Of a stretch of 64,000 nucleotides of DNA, positions 51,301 through 62,217 are shown piece by piece. The stretch comes from Lamellibrachia satsuma (taxonomy: Eukaryota; Annelida; Polychaeta; Sabellida; Siboglinidae). The stretch's first letter is position 1; every line of letters begins with the position of its first letter. The position numbers were made by a program, and so were the translations under genes. The notes below the pieces were generated by a model. That model was not told the DNA's origin and did no database searches. It saw only the letters and a list, made by a program, of their open reading frames with translations. The stretch is taken from NCBI GenBank assembly GCA_033239005.1, contig BSQZ01000010.1:7733501-7797500 (forward strand). Direction: 5' to 3'.

Positions 51301-54300
51301 AAAAAAATTAACAAAAGCAAAAAGTCACTACATAGAGGATGCAATCACGGTAAAAATTAATGAATGAGTGAGTCAATATATAGGTGGTGCAATCATGGTA
51401 AGAATATTTACAGATTCAAAGTGACCACTCTTCGTTTTCTTGTCTTTATGCACACCTGGTTTAATTTATGTTCAAAGTGGCGATCTCAGAATGCTGGTGA
51501 GAATGATGTGGTGGAAACTAGCGATTATGTATAATGACAGCCAAAGCACATAATGGAGGAATTTTGTTTGGGTGACACCATGAAATAGAATATGTTGTAT
51601 ATATCATATTTCTTTACATCAGTTTATTCATATATGTCGTAACCCATCTAACAGGTTAAAGAGGCAGCAGAATCACATTATATGTGCACAAGGAATATGG
51701 CATACAATACCATATATTAGCAAAGGGAAGCTTTGTTACATGATTATACATGAAAGTATACAGCAATTATTGAATGACCCACATACTTGTTTGATTTTTA
51801 TTGTATAATTCGACTATGAGCACGGACATTCATTTATCTTCTTCTCCAATTCAACAAATCCAATTATCGTCAAAAATACAACGCTAAATATAATAATTTA
51901 AATGCAAATACATAAACACTTCAGACAGCAAAGAGCACAACGAGCAACGGTTTAGAAAAAACGGTGTTCTCGCAATAGTAGATTCACACAAAGTACTGAA
52001 AACAAGTTTGCCCAATGTTACAAGTTGTTGCAGGTGTGGGTTCCGTTGGATAGCTCCATCATTGCACAGTGTCTAAGTCGTCTAAGACAACGCTATCCAT
52101 GCGTCCTGAGGATTCTGTGTTGGATTAATTTTCCTGTTGACTGCCTCGAGCGGGACATCTGTCGGAGATCCGGCTTTGTGGTAGACTGTAACTCCACCGG
52201 CCATGTAGGCTGACCACTGGCCAAATGTTCCAATGGTAATTATGCTGTGGTTGCGGCGAGAGAGAATAGCAAAGTCGATGTCTGCATTGCGCCCGACAGA
52301 GAACACGGTTGGACGTTCCGTGACGAAGTTTTCCTTTGACCAGTCCACGTCGTCAGAACAAACGACAAACATCGTCTTATTGTTCAAGAAACGGTTGAAA
52401 AACGCGATAGCGTGACTGAAATAGGCTTTACCTGGTATCGAGTTCGAGCGTCCTTCTTTTATACGCCTGCGTACTAAGTCTGTACGCCGGATGTGCACTG
52501 CGATCGCGGCGCCCTCAGACGGCGAAATGTTGAACTTCGCCATCGAACGTCGCAAAAAGTTATCCGCTTCTTGTTGGACGGCTTCGCGGAAGAGGAAGTG
52601 GTTTTGGACGAGATCTCGCATGACATGTCCGAAATATTGCCAACACGATAATATGCCTACAATTTCAACATCAACCCGTGGATCCAAGTATTCTGTGTGC
52701 TGGTCATATTTACCGCGTTTGGGAACGTATTGGACCCAATCTCGGCCAGGGCGGTTACTCTGAACCACAGTCACGTTGAGGTGGAACAGCTTCAGTAGTG
52801 GGTTGTTTTCAGAGATCACGGGATGCATGCCGTTCCTGCGCGCGATACCATACAAAGAGGCATAGATGAACATCTTGTTGCCGGTCCGTCCCATAAATAT
52901 TGCAGATAAACGTCCAGCGTCCGGCTTCGGCGCCAGTATCGTCGAAGTATTCGACCGGTATCGCAACACAATGGTACGATCTTGTCTGTCTAATGCACCG
53001 TGAGATCTGAGGTTGGTGAAGTAAGTGCCATCCTTTCCTCGCTCCATCTGACTCAGGTAATTGAAACTACTCATCTTGACGACAGGATGCTGGGCATCTG
53101 GTAGAGGGAAACTTTCTTCCAAGTCGTATGTGACCTTGGTGGCGTATTTTTGTCGAATACTTGACGAAGAGTCTTCAGCTTTCAGTGAAGTCCAAAGTTT
53201 CACATTGTTGGACAAATAGAGCAGCACGTACAATGTCGGTATTGCCACCAATACCAGCGCGAGAAAAACGCATTTTCCTACCTTAATAAACGACATCGTC
53301 TGTATATTTGTTCAGCAGCGCTAAGCCGGGACTGCAGTCCGATTATGTGTCGCGTGTTTAACTACATGATGGTGATGCTTTTGTATAAATTTGATAGCCA
53401 ACCTGTCACGCATAACTGAAAGTCGTATATCTCCGTTTATGTAGATCGTTCGTCAGTCGGTTATTGGACTCGTCTTTAGACATATGCTCGCATGCTCTAG
53501 CACATTCAAGTATGCATTTACACATACAACTACTTCTAGGCTATTTCATTATCACCAACGGGTATCCTTCATATTCGACGAAGACAAGTGGGTTGCTGTG
53601 GCGTGTCTGTGTCCGTTGTGAGAGGTTAGACCAGGATTGGAGTTTGGTACCAACTTTGCGACGCCAGGTAGTTCGCAAGAGACTTTGAATTATTATATAA
53701 ACTGTGATTTATTAGTGATTTATAACATTGAACGTTGGTAGATTGTAATTCTATTCAGCATCCATGATTTGTGATTATTTACTATACCTATAGTTTTGTT
53801 ATCAAACGGGAAATCTGTTACATATGTTGTTGATTTATTTTATAGTTGTAGGGATATATACACACACTGAAGCGTAACGAGCCTGTCCATCGGCTTACCG
53901 CGTTATCCCAGCCAAACTATAAATCTGTGAAAATCGTGTGTGAACACATATTGTGAATTAAATTTATTTTGAATTAATGTATGCAACATACTGCGGCGTT
54001 TTTCGCTGAAATGTAAACACATTACTTCAAATTAAAGCTTTCTTTATACGTGTGTCTGGAATACTTCTTTTGCTGGCTGCGGATGATCCAAATACTATTT
54101 CGATTGCTTAAAATTGTATTTATTATAAATGTATTACTTTTAAATTCACAAGAATTCTACCTGAACGTGTGACACTGGTTGACTATGTAACCGCTAACCG
54201 TAAACAGGCGATGCAATCGGATTTATGGACACCGTCCGCTAGCAACATCCAACTCGTTATTAGTTATCATCCGCCTCTATCAAACAAGAACAATCTATGC

Positions 54301-55173
54301 TGTCGACACCCAATTGTACGTTAAATTCGAGATGACTGATGAAAACAATAGACAGTCACAGTCGCGTAACATCGATCATTGTGTGCGGATGAACATCAAT
54401 GTTCTACAAGTAAACGAGAACACAACTGTCGAGCTTGTCCTGGCGTCAGTAATTTAGTAGAACAGGCGGTCGAGACACACCTTAAATTTCGAGAAGGTCG
54501 CAGCTGATAAATATATAGACGGTGTCGCTTACTGCGATAACGGGAAGCATTTTTGTTGCGATGTAATTGGAGTCATTGGTTTGGGATGTTGTATTTGTCC
54601 AACAGTGATGTTTTATTCTCGCGGTCCTGGTCTGAAATTATTATGGTTGGTTTTTGTATTGATCGCCCGGGTAAACATTGCGTCCATCCACACATAAATA
54701 GTCTAGGATTAATCGATATATGATGTTCACAATAACGTCTTGTTAAATTGGTAATAATAATAATAATAATAATAATAACAACAACAACAATAACAACAAT
54801 GTAAAACGTTAAATCAGTATGACACAAAGAAGATTATAGTGTTTTACCATATACGTATGTGTCTGATTTCAGGCAATCCAGTTATAATAAACCTCTCCGG
54901 ATCGCCACATTACGAACATAATGGTATCTTGCGTTATTCATACACAGTGCAGTAAACAGAGCCAGACGCAGCGGTATGAACGGCTTGGATTTATCAGGTT
55001 GAGGCACATCTTCGTGGTAGCTTGGATATGTTAATAAAGGACGCAGTACGTCAATTATGAATGATGCTAATTTATAAATAATAATGTTTGGCTCATAATA
55101 TAATATAACATATATGATGACGTGTACTTAGTTGTGGTCGATTGTGTGATGCACTCAATTGAAGCAGAATATT
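51276..55173. repeat. left arm of a large palindrome
   Basis: It contains copy D and its flanks. The reverse complement recurs at 55331-61017, once the LINE at 55447-57184 is removed. The inner edge is cactcaattgaagcagaata at about 55153, and the outer edge is gtgtgtgacgcctaca at about 51276. Arm length is about 3.9 kb. Substitutions and indels are scattered along it, so the duplication is not new. Confidence 0.85.
52082..53296 (-). CDS. GT11 alpha-1,2-fucosyltransferase-like, intact (copy D)
   Basis: A 404-residue intronless frame from ATG 53296 to a stop at 52082. It is a type II membrane protein: anchor at residues 9-28 (CVFLALVLVAIPTLYVLLYL), a stem with SSSSIR, then the GT11 domain with FMGRTGNKMFIYASLYGIAR, VHIRRTDL (His268), MFVVCSDDVDW and TIGTFGQWSAYMAGG. 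Compared with the copy at 58885-60111 it lacks four stem residues (AISA, a 12-base in-frame difference). It shares the BD subfamily signatures with copy B. Sequons NTS, NVT and NKT are present. It should act in the Golgi, moving fucose from GDP-fucose to a galactose-ended glycan. Its promoter faces that of the copy at 58885 across a 5.6-kb interval. Confidence 0.9.
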   Translation of the reverse strand: MSFIKVGKCVFLALVLVAIPTLYVLLYLSNNVKLWTSLKAEDSSSSIRQKYATKVTYDLEESFPLPDAQHPVVKMSSFNYLSQMERGKDGTYFTNLRSHGALDRQDRTIVLRYRSNTSTILAPKPDAGRLSAIFMGRTGNKMFIYASLYGIARRNGMHPVISENNPLLKLFHLNVTVVQSNRPGRDWVQYVPKRGKYDQHTEYLDPRVDVEIVGILSCWQYFGHVMRDLVQNHFLFREAVQQEADNFLRRSMAKFNISPSEGAAIAVHIRRTDLVRRRIKEGRSNSIPGKAYFSHAIAFFNRFLNNKTMFVVCSDDVDWSKENFVTERPTVFSVGRNADIDFAILSRRNHSIITIGTFGQWSAYMAGGVTVYHKAGSPTDVPLEAVNRKINPTQNPQDAWIALS

Positions 55174-55446
55174 GGGTGGGTGGGTGGGTATGTGGGTGTG
55201 ATCTTGCGCCACGGATTATTCAGGTTAGCGTCTATTGCTTTCACGTAATCTATGTTCCTCAGTGGATATGTACACCTACCTTACATATTACTATTATCAT
55301 ATATTGTCGCAATGCCTACATAGTCAGTATAATATTCTGCTTCAATTGAGTGCATCACACATTAGATCACAACTAAGTACACGTCATCATACATATTATA
55401 TAATGAGACATCCACTGTGGCTTCGTTATTATTTATGAATTAGCAT

Positions 55447-57184
55447 TCATGTTCGGCCGTCGAGTCGAGTCGACGAGGACCACTCTAGTCATCTGGGGGT
55501 AGCTGGGGCTGGATCTGGTGAGTGCGCAGATGGCTGACAAGGCCAATCCGTGCACGGAAGGTACGTTGGCAGTTGGGACAGAGAATGAGGGGGACGTCAT
55601 ACTGAGGATTGCTGGCTCGGGCTTTCCTGGCTTGCCTCCTTTGCTCTGCTGCAGCGGTCCTGTTGGCCACGCATATCTTGGAGCCTTTGTGCACGGAGGA
55701 ACTCCACTTGGCCCTGTCCATGGCGGTTTGTTCCCAGTAGTCGGGGGTGATGGCAAACGCTTTCAGGGATGTTTTCAGAGTGTCTTTTGAAGCGCTTCTT
55801 CTGGCCTCCATGGGACCGCTTTCCTTGCTGTAGTTCGCCATAGAAGAGCCTTTTTGGGAGCCGATGATCTGGCATGCGGGCTACATGTCCTGACCAGCAT
55901 AGCTGGGACTGCATTAGGATGGTATAGATGCTGGGCAGGTCTCCTTGGGCAAGTACCTCAGTGTTTGGAATCCTGTCCTGCCACTTGATGTTGAGGAGTT
56001 TCCTGAGGCACGATGTGTGGAAGTGGTTCAGCTCCTTGGCATGGCGTTGGTACACTGTCCATGCTTCACATGCGTAGAGCAGCGTGGGGAGCACTGTTGC
56101 CCTGTATACCTTCAGCTTGGTCTGTAGACTAGTGCCTCTTCTGTTTCAGACATTGGCATGTAGTCTGCCGAAGGTCGCGCTGGCCCTTGCAATTCTGGCG
56201 TTCACCTCGTCATCAATGGTGACATTTTGAGACAGTGTGCTGCCAAGATAGGTGAACCTGTTCACTGCACTGAGTCTCTGACCGTTGACTGTAATGTTGG
56301 GCTCAACATAGGGTTTCCCTGGGGCCGGCTGGTGCAGTACTTCAGTCTTTTTTATGCTGATGGTGAGACCGAAGTTTGTGCAGGCTATGGAAAATTTGTC
56401 TACGCTGCGTTGCACATCAGCTTCTGAGCCGGCGATGAGGGCACAGTCATCAGCAAACAGGAAGTCCCCGATGATGTCTGTCTTGACCTTGGTTTTTGCA
56501 TGAAGCCTCCTGAGGTTGAACAGCTTGCCATCTGTACGGTACCTGAGGTCGATTCCAACGTCACCGTCTCTGAACGCGTCAGTCAGCATTGCGGTAAACA
56601 TGAGGCTGAACAGTGTTGGTGCCAAGACGCAGCCCTGCTTGACGCCGTTAGAGACAGGCTCAGATGTCTCAGCGTTGTCCAGAATTTGTTCTTTCGTGCC
56701 ATCGTGGAATTGCTGCACCATGGAGATAAATTTCCGTGGGCATCCGTACTTGGCCATGATCTTCCACAGACCCTCTCTGCTAACCGTATCGAAGGCCATT
56801 GTCAGGTCGACTTAGGTAGAGAACAGGTGAGAGTTCTGCTCAAGACATTTCTCTTGCAGCTGCCTTGCAGCAAACACCATGTCGGTTGTCCCGCGCTCTT
56901 TCCGGAATCCACACTGGCTCTCTGGTTGGAGTCCCTGGTCAAGGAGCGTTGTGAGACGGTTAAGCAGGATCCTGGCAAGTATCTTGCCTGCAATTGTGAG
57001 CAAGGATATACCTCGGTGGTTGTCGCAGACCTGATGATTTTCTTTTCGCTTGTACAGGTGTATGATAGAAGCATCTTTGAACTCCTGGGGGATCGTCTCC
57101 TGCTGCCACATGAGTAGAAACAGCTGATGGAGCTTTTCATTCAAAGCTGAGCCACCTTCCTTGTAGACCTCGGTTGGAATGCAT
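55447..57184 (-). mobile_element. LINE with C-terminal zinc finger, 5'-truncated
   Basis: On the minus strand it begins within the RT domain: IPTEVYKEGGSALNEKLHQL, NHRGISLLTIAGKILARILL, GFRKERGTTDMVFAARQLQE, a stop near 56812, then TMAFDTVSREGLW, GVKQGCVLAPTLFSLMF and the catalytic FLFADDCALIAGSE. A stop and frame change follow near 56146, then LPTLLYACEAWTVYQR, KWQDRIPNTEVL, SGHVARMPDHRLPKRLFYGE, another frame change near 55740, and a C2H2 finger CPNCQRTFRARIGLVSHLRT. The 3' end is gacggccgaacatga with no poly-A. The short direct repeat ttagcat lies at both borders (about 55440-55446 and 57184-57190), consistent with target-primed insertion into the palindrome arm. Confidence 0.9.
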
Positions 57185-58884
57185 TTTAGCATAATTCATA
57201 ATTGAGATACTGCGTCCTTTACTAATATGTCCAAGCTACCATGAAGGGGTGCCTCCCCCCTGATGAATCACAGCCTTTTATTCCGCTGGGTCTGGCTCTG
57301 TTTACTGGACTGTGTATGAATAACGCAATATACCATTATGTTGATAACATGGCGACCCGGAGAGGTTTATTACAACTGGATTAACTGAAATCAGACACAT
57401 ACGTATATGGTAAAAACACTATAATCTTCTTTGTGTCATACTGATTTAACGTTTTACATTGTTATTATTGTTGTTGTTGTTGTTATTGTTATTATTATTA
57501 CCAATTTAAAAAGACGTTATTGTGAACAGAATATATCGATTAATTCAAGACTATTTACGTGTTGTTGGACTCAATATTTCCCCGGGCGATCAATACAAAA
57601 TCAACCATAATAATTTCACACCAGGACCGCGAGAATAAAACATCACTGTTGGACAAATACAACATCCCAAATCAATGACTCCAATAACATCGCAACAAAA
57701 ATGCTTCCCGGTACCACAGTAAGCGACACCGTCTATATATTTATCAGCTGCGACATTCTGGAGATTTAAGGTGTCGAGGCTGTCTCGACCGCCTATTCTA
57801 CTAAATTACTGACGCCACGACAAACTCGACAGTTGTGTCCTCGTTTACTTTTACAAGATTGGCCTCCATCCGCACACAATGATCGATGTTAACGATGACT
57901 GTCTATTGTTTTCGTCAGTCATCTTGAATCTGATATACAATTGGGTGTCGTTGGCATAGTTTGCTCTTGTTTCACGGAGGCGGATGATAACTAGTAACGA
58001 GTTGGATGTTGCTAGCGGACGATGCCCAAAAATCCGATTGCATCGCCTGTTTACGGTTAGCGGTTACCCAGTCAACCAGTGTCACACATTCCAGTGAATT
58101 AGAGAGTAATACATCCAAAATATAAAAATTCTTTAAGCAATCGAAATAGTATTTGGATCATCCGCAGTCGGCACAAGCAGTATTCCAGATATACGTATAA
58201 AGACAGCTTTAATTTTAAGTAATGTGTTTACATTTCAGTGAAAAGCGCTGCAGTGTGTTGCATACATTAATTCAAAATGAATTTAATTCACAATATGTGT
58301 CACGTACGATTTTTACAGATATATAGTTTGACTGGGATAATGCGGTAAGCCGATGGACAGGCTCGTTATGGTTAAATGTGTGTATATATTCGTACAACAA
58401 CAAATAAATCAACAACAGATGTAACAGATTTCCAGTTTAATAACACAATTAAACGTATAGTAAATAATCACAAATCAAGTATGTTGAATATAATTACAAT
58501 CTACCAAAGTTCAGTATAATGCATCACTAACAAATCACAGTTTATTTAATAAATCAAAGTTGGTATCAAACTGCAATCCTGGTTTAACCTTTCACAACCG
58601 ACAGAGACACGTCACAGCAACACATTTGTCTTCGTCGAATATGAAGGATATCCGTTGATGATAATGCATACTTGAATGTGCTAGAGCATGCGAGCATATG
58701 TGTGAAGATTAGTCCAATAACCGACTGACGTACGATCTACAAAAACGGAAATATCCGCCGTTCGTTTATGTGTGACCTATTGGCTGTACAATTTATGAAA
58801 CCGCTTCACCATCATGTAGTTAAACACGCGACACATCGTCGGATTGCAGTCCCGGCTTAGTGCAGCTGAACAAATATACAGACG
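57185..58884. other. 5' flank of copy E (duplicated block)
   Basis: The inverted counterpart of 48696-50390 and 53297-55050. It shares a TA-rich (AAT/AAC)n tract at about 57455-57505. It presumably holds the promoter of copy E, and I see no other gene. Confidence 0.7.
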
Positions 58885-60111
58885 ATGTCGTTTATTAAGG
58901 TAGGAAAATGCGTTTTCCTCGCGCTGGTATTGGTGGCAATACCGACATTATACGTACTGCTCTATTTGTCCAACAATGTGGCGATATCCGCGAAACTTTG
59001 GACTACATTGACCGCTGAAGACTCTTCGTCAAGTATCCGAACAAAATACAGCACCTCCGTCACATTTGACTTGGAAGAAGGTTTCCCTCTACCAGATGCC
59101 CAGCACCCTTGCGTCAAGATGAGTAGTCTCCGTTATCTGCGTCAGTTGGAGCGAGGAAAGGATGCCGCTTACATCTCCAACCTCAGGTCTCACGGTGATT
59201 TAGACAGCCAAGACCGTACCATTGTGTTGCGATACAGATCGAACACTTCCACGATTCTGGCGACGAGGCCAGACGCTGGACGAATATCTGCAATATTCAT
59301 GGGACGGACCGGCAACAAGATGTTCATCTATGCCTCTTTGTATGGTATCGCGCGCAGGAACGGCATGCATCCCGTGATCTCTGAAAACAACCCACTACTG
59401 AAGCTGTTCCACCTCAACGTGACTGTGGTTCAGAGTGACCGCCCTGGCCGAGATTGGGTCCAATACGTTCCAAAACGCGGTAAATATGACCAGCACACAG
59501 AGTACTTGGATCCACGGGTTGATGTTGAAATTGTAGGCATATTATCGTGTTGGCAATATTTCGGACATGTCATGCGAGATCTCGTCCAAAACCACTTCCT
59601 CTTCCGCGAAGCCGTCCATCGAGAAGCGGATAACTTTTTGCGACGTTCGATGACGCAGTTCAACATTTCGCCGTATGACGGCGCCGTGATAGCAGTGCAC
59701 ATCCGTCGTACAGACTTAGTACGCAGGCGTATAAAAGATGGACACTTGAACTCGATACCAGGTAAAGCCTATTTCAGTCACGCTGTCGCGTTTTTCAACC
59801 GCTTTTTAAACAATAAGACAATGTTTGTCGTTTGCTCTGACGACGTGGACTGGTCAAAGGTAAACTTCTTCACGGAACGTCCAACCGTGTTCTCCGTCGG
59901 GCGCAGTGCAGACGTCGACTTTGCTATTCTCTCTCGCTGCAACCACAGCATACTCACCATTGGAACATTTGGCCAGTGGTCAGCCTACATGGCCGGTGGA
60001 GTTACAGTCTACCACAAAGCCGGATCTCCGACAGATGTCCCGCTCGAGGCAGTCAACAGGAAAATTAATCCAACACAGAATCCTCGGGACGCATGGATTG
60101 CGTTGTCTTAG
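58885..60111 (+). CDS. GT11 alpha-1,2-fucosyltransferase-like, intact (copy E)
   Basis: A 408-residue intronless frame. Anchor at residues 9-28 (CVFLALVLVAIPTLYVLLYL) after a short MSFIKVGK tail. The catalytic domain carries GRTGN at residues 140-144, VHIRRTDL with His272, CSDDVDW and TIGTFG at 358-363 followed by QWSAYMAGG. Length and motif order are those of FUT1/FUT2-like GT11 enzymes, so GDP-fucose-dependent alpha-1,2 fucosylation of galactose in the Golgi is the best guess. The glycan acceptor is unknown. It is closest to pseudogene C at 47480-48686 (shared AISA stem, SSLRYLRQLE, LNSIPGK). The start is supported by the same ATG context (cgatgtc) in all four close copies. Confidence 0.9.
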   Translation: MSFIKVGKCVFLALVLVAIPTLYVLLYLSNNVAISAKLWTTLTAEDSSSSIRTKYSTSVTFDLEEGFPLPDAQHPCVKMSSLRYLRQLERGKDAAYISNLRSHGDLDSQDRTIVLRYRSNTSTILATRPDAGRISAIFMGRTGNKMFIYASLYGIARRNGMHPVISENNPLLKLFHLNVTVVQSDRPGRDWVQYVPKRGKYDQHTEYLDPRVDVEIVGILSCWQYFGHVMRDLVQNHFLFREAVHREADNFLRRSMTQFNISPYDGAVIAVHIRRTDLVRRRIKDGHLNSIPGKAYFSHAVAFFNRFLNNKTMFVVCSDDVDWSKVNFFTERPTVFSVGRSADVDFAILSRCNHSILTIGTFGQWSAYMAGGVTVYHKAGSPTDVPLEAVNRKINPTQNPRDAWIALS

Positions 60112-60712
60112 ACGACTTGGACACTGTGCAATGATGGAGCTATCCAACGGAACGCACACATGCAACAACTTGTAACACTGGACAGTACTTTGTGTGAACC
60201 TACTATTGCGAGAAAACCGTTTCTAAAACGTTGCCCATTGTGCTCTTTGCTCTCTGAAGTGTTTATGTATTTGCATTTAAATTATTATATTTAGCGTTGT
60301 ATTTTTGACGATAATTGGATTTAACGAATTGGAAAAGACGATACATGAATTCCCGTGGTCATAGTCGAATTATACAATACAAATCAAACAAGTATGTGGG
60401 TCATTCAATAATTGCTGTATACTTTCATGTATAATCATGTAACAAGGTTACCCTTTGCTAATATATGGTATTGCCTGCCATATTCCTTGTGCACATATCA
60501 TGTGATTCTGCTGCTATCATTAAACTATTAGATGGGTTAAGACATATTTGAATCAATTGATATGAAGAAATATGATATATACAACATATTCTATTTCATG
60601 GGGTCACCAAAAAAATTCCCCCATGTATGTGCTTTGGTTGTTATTATACATAATCGCTACTTTCCACCACATCATTCTCACCAACATTCAACACTGAGAT
60701 CGCCACTTTGAA

Positions 60713-60874
60713 CATCAATGAAACCAGGTGTGTATAAAGTAAAGAAAACGAAGAGTGGTCACTTCACATCAATGAAACCAGGTGTGTATAAAGTAAAGAA
60801 AACGAAGAGTGGTCACTTCACATCAATGAAACCAGGTGTGTATAAAGTAAAGAAAACGAAGAGTGGTCACTTTG
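60713..60874 (+). repeat. 54-bp perfect triplication
   Basis: Unit catcaatgaaaccaggtgtg then tataaagtaaagaaaacg then aagagtggtcacttca, three times with no visible difference. The inverted counterpart in the other palindrome arm (about 51425-51470) holds one diverged copy. The 77-codon frame that results is an artefact of a unit length divisible by three. Confidence 0.93.
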
Positions 60875-61159
60875 AATCTGTCCATTTTCTTACCATGATT
60901 GCATCCTCAATAATTTATAGTGACTCGTTAATTCATCCATTCTTACAATGACTGCATCCTGTATACAACGACGTTTTGTTTTTATTAATTTTTACTTATA
61001 TTGTAGACGTCACACACAATTGAAGCAGAATATTATACTGATTATGTAGGCATTGCGACAATATATGATAATAGTAATATATAAGGTAGGTGTACATATC
61101 CACAGAGGAACATAGATTACGTGTAAGCAATAAACGCCAACCTGAATAATCCGTGGCGC

Positions 61160-61255
61160 AACATCACACACACCCACCCACCCACCCACCCATCCACCCA
61201 TCCATCCACCCACCCACCCACCCACGCACACGTACACGCACACGCACACTTGAAA
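61160..61255. repeat. (CCCA)n/(CCAT)n/(CA)n microsatellite
   Basis: CACC, CATC and CACG units that adjoin the small inverted repeat described at 61195-61650. Confidence 0.95.
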
Positions 61256-61650
61256 CATGACAACATGACATGACAATTCGGGTAAAGGCTATTGAGCGCA
61301 AGTCTGCCTGAGTTATCAATATCAGAGCATTGATTTTGGGAATAGTTGCTCTGACACTTTCCCCAATCATCATTATTCAAATGTGAGCAATTATTATATA
61401 TTAATACCCACGAAGGCAATGCTTAAGAACTAACGCCTGTGTATAAGGAAATGTTATTCATGCCTATTAAATTACCACCTTTAATAATTGATAGTTCAAT
61501 CCCTACACAGCTGATCACAGTTAAACCGGGGTTGATGCGGTGTGTGACGTCTACAATATAAGGCAGGCAGACTTGCGCTCAATAGTCTTTACCCGAAATG
61601 TCATGTCATGTTGTCATGTTTCAAGTGTGCGTGTGCGTGGGTGGGTGGGA
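61195..61650. repeat. small inverted repeat
   Basis: 61195-61312 (cgcacacttgaaacatgaca ... ggcta ttgagcgcaagtctgcctg) and 61561-61650 are reverse complements, with the copy-2 flank as spacer. Microsatellite arms extend the match. Confidence 0.85.
61277..61560 (+). repeat. duplicated flank, copy 2
   Basis: Direct copy of 51018-51300. It lies outside the palindrome arms, so it shows another duplication step. Confidence 0.85.
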
Positions 61651-61654
61651 CACA

Positions 61655-62103
<449 letters not shown>

Positions 62104-62162
62104 ATATAGTTGAAATCGCATGACGTTTTCAACGGAACGTGTATCTACACCAATTCACGCGC

Positions 62163-62207
62163 CACCCACCCACCCACCCACCCACCCACCCACCCACCCA
62201 CCCACCC
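62163..62207. repeat. (CCCA)n microsatellite
   Basis: Eleven CCCA units that directly precede the 3' edge of the zinc-finger pseudogene. Confidence 0.97.
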
Positions 62208-62217
62208 GAACAGGAAA

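Larger units (their letters stand above)
55331..61017. repeat. right arm of a large palindrome
   Basis: It starts tattctgcttcaattgagtg, mirrors the left arm and contains the copy at 58885. It is 5.7 kb long, or about 3.95 kb without the inserted LINE, and ends tattgtagacgtcacacac. The spacer between the arms is only about 157 bases. Confidence 0.85.

Noticed and set aside
56500..57117. 205-codon plus-strand frame
   Set aside because: It is antisense to the RT region of the LINE.
60718..60951. 77-codon frame with a threefold repeated peptide
   Set aside because: It follows from a 54-bp DNA triplication in a non-coding flank. The single-copy counterpart is not an open frame.
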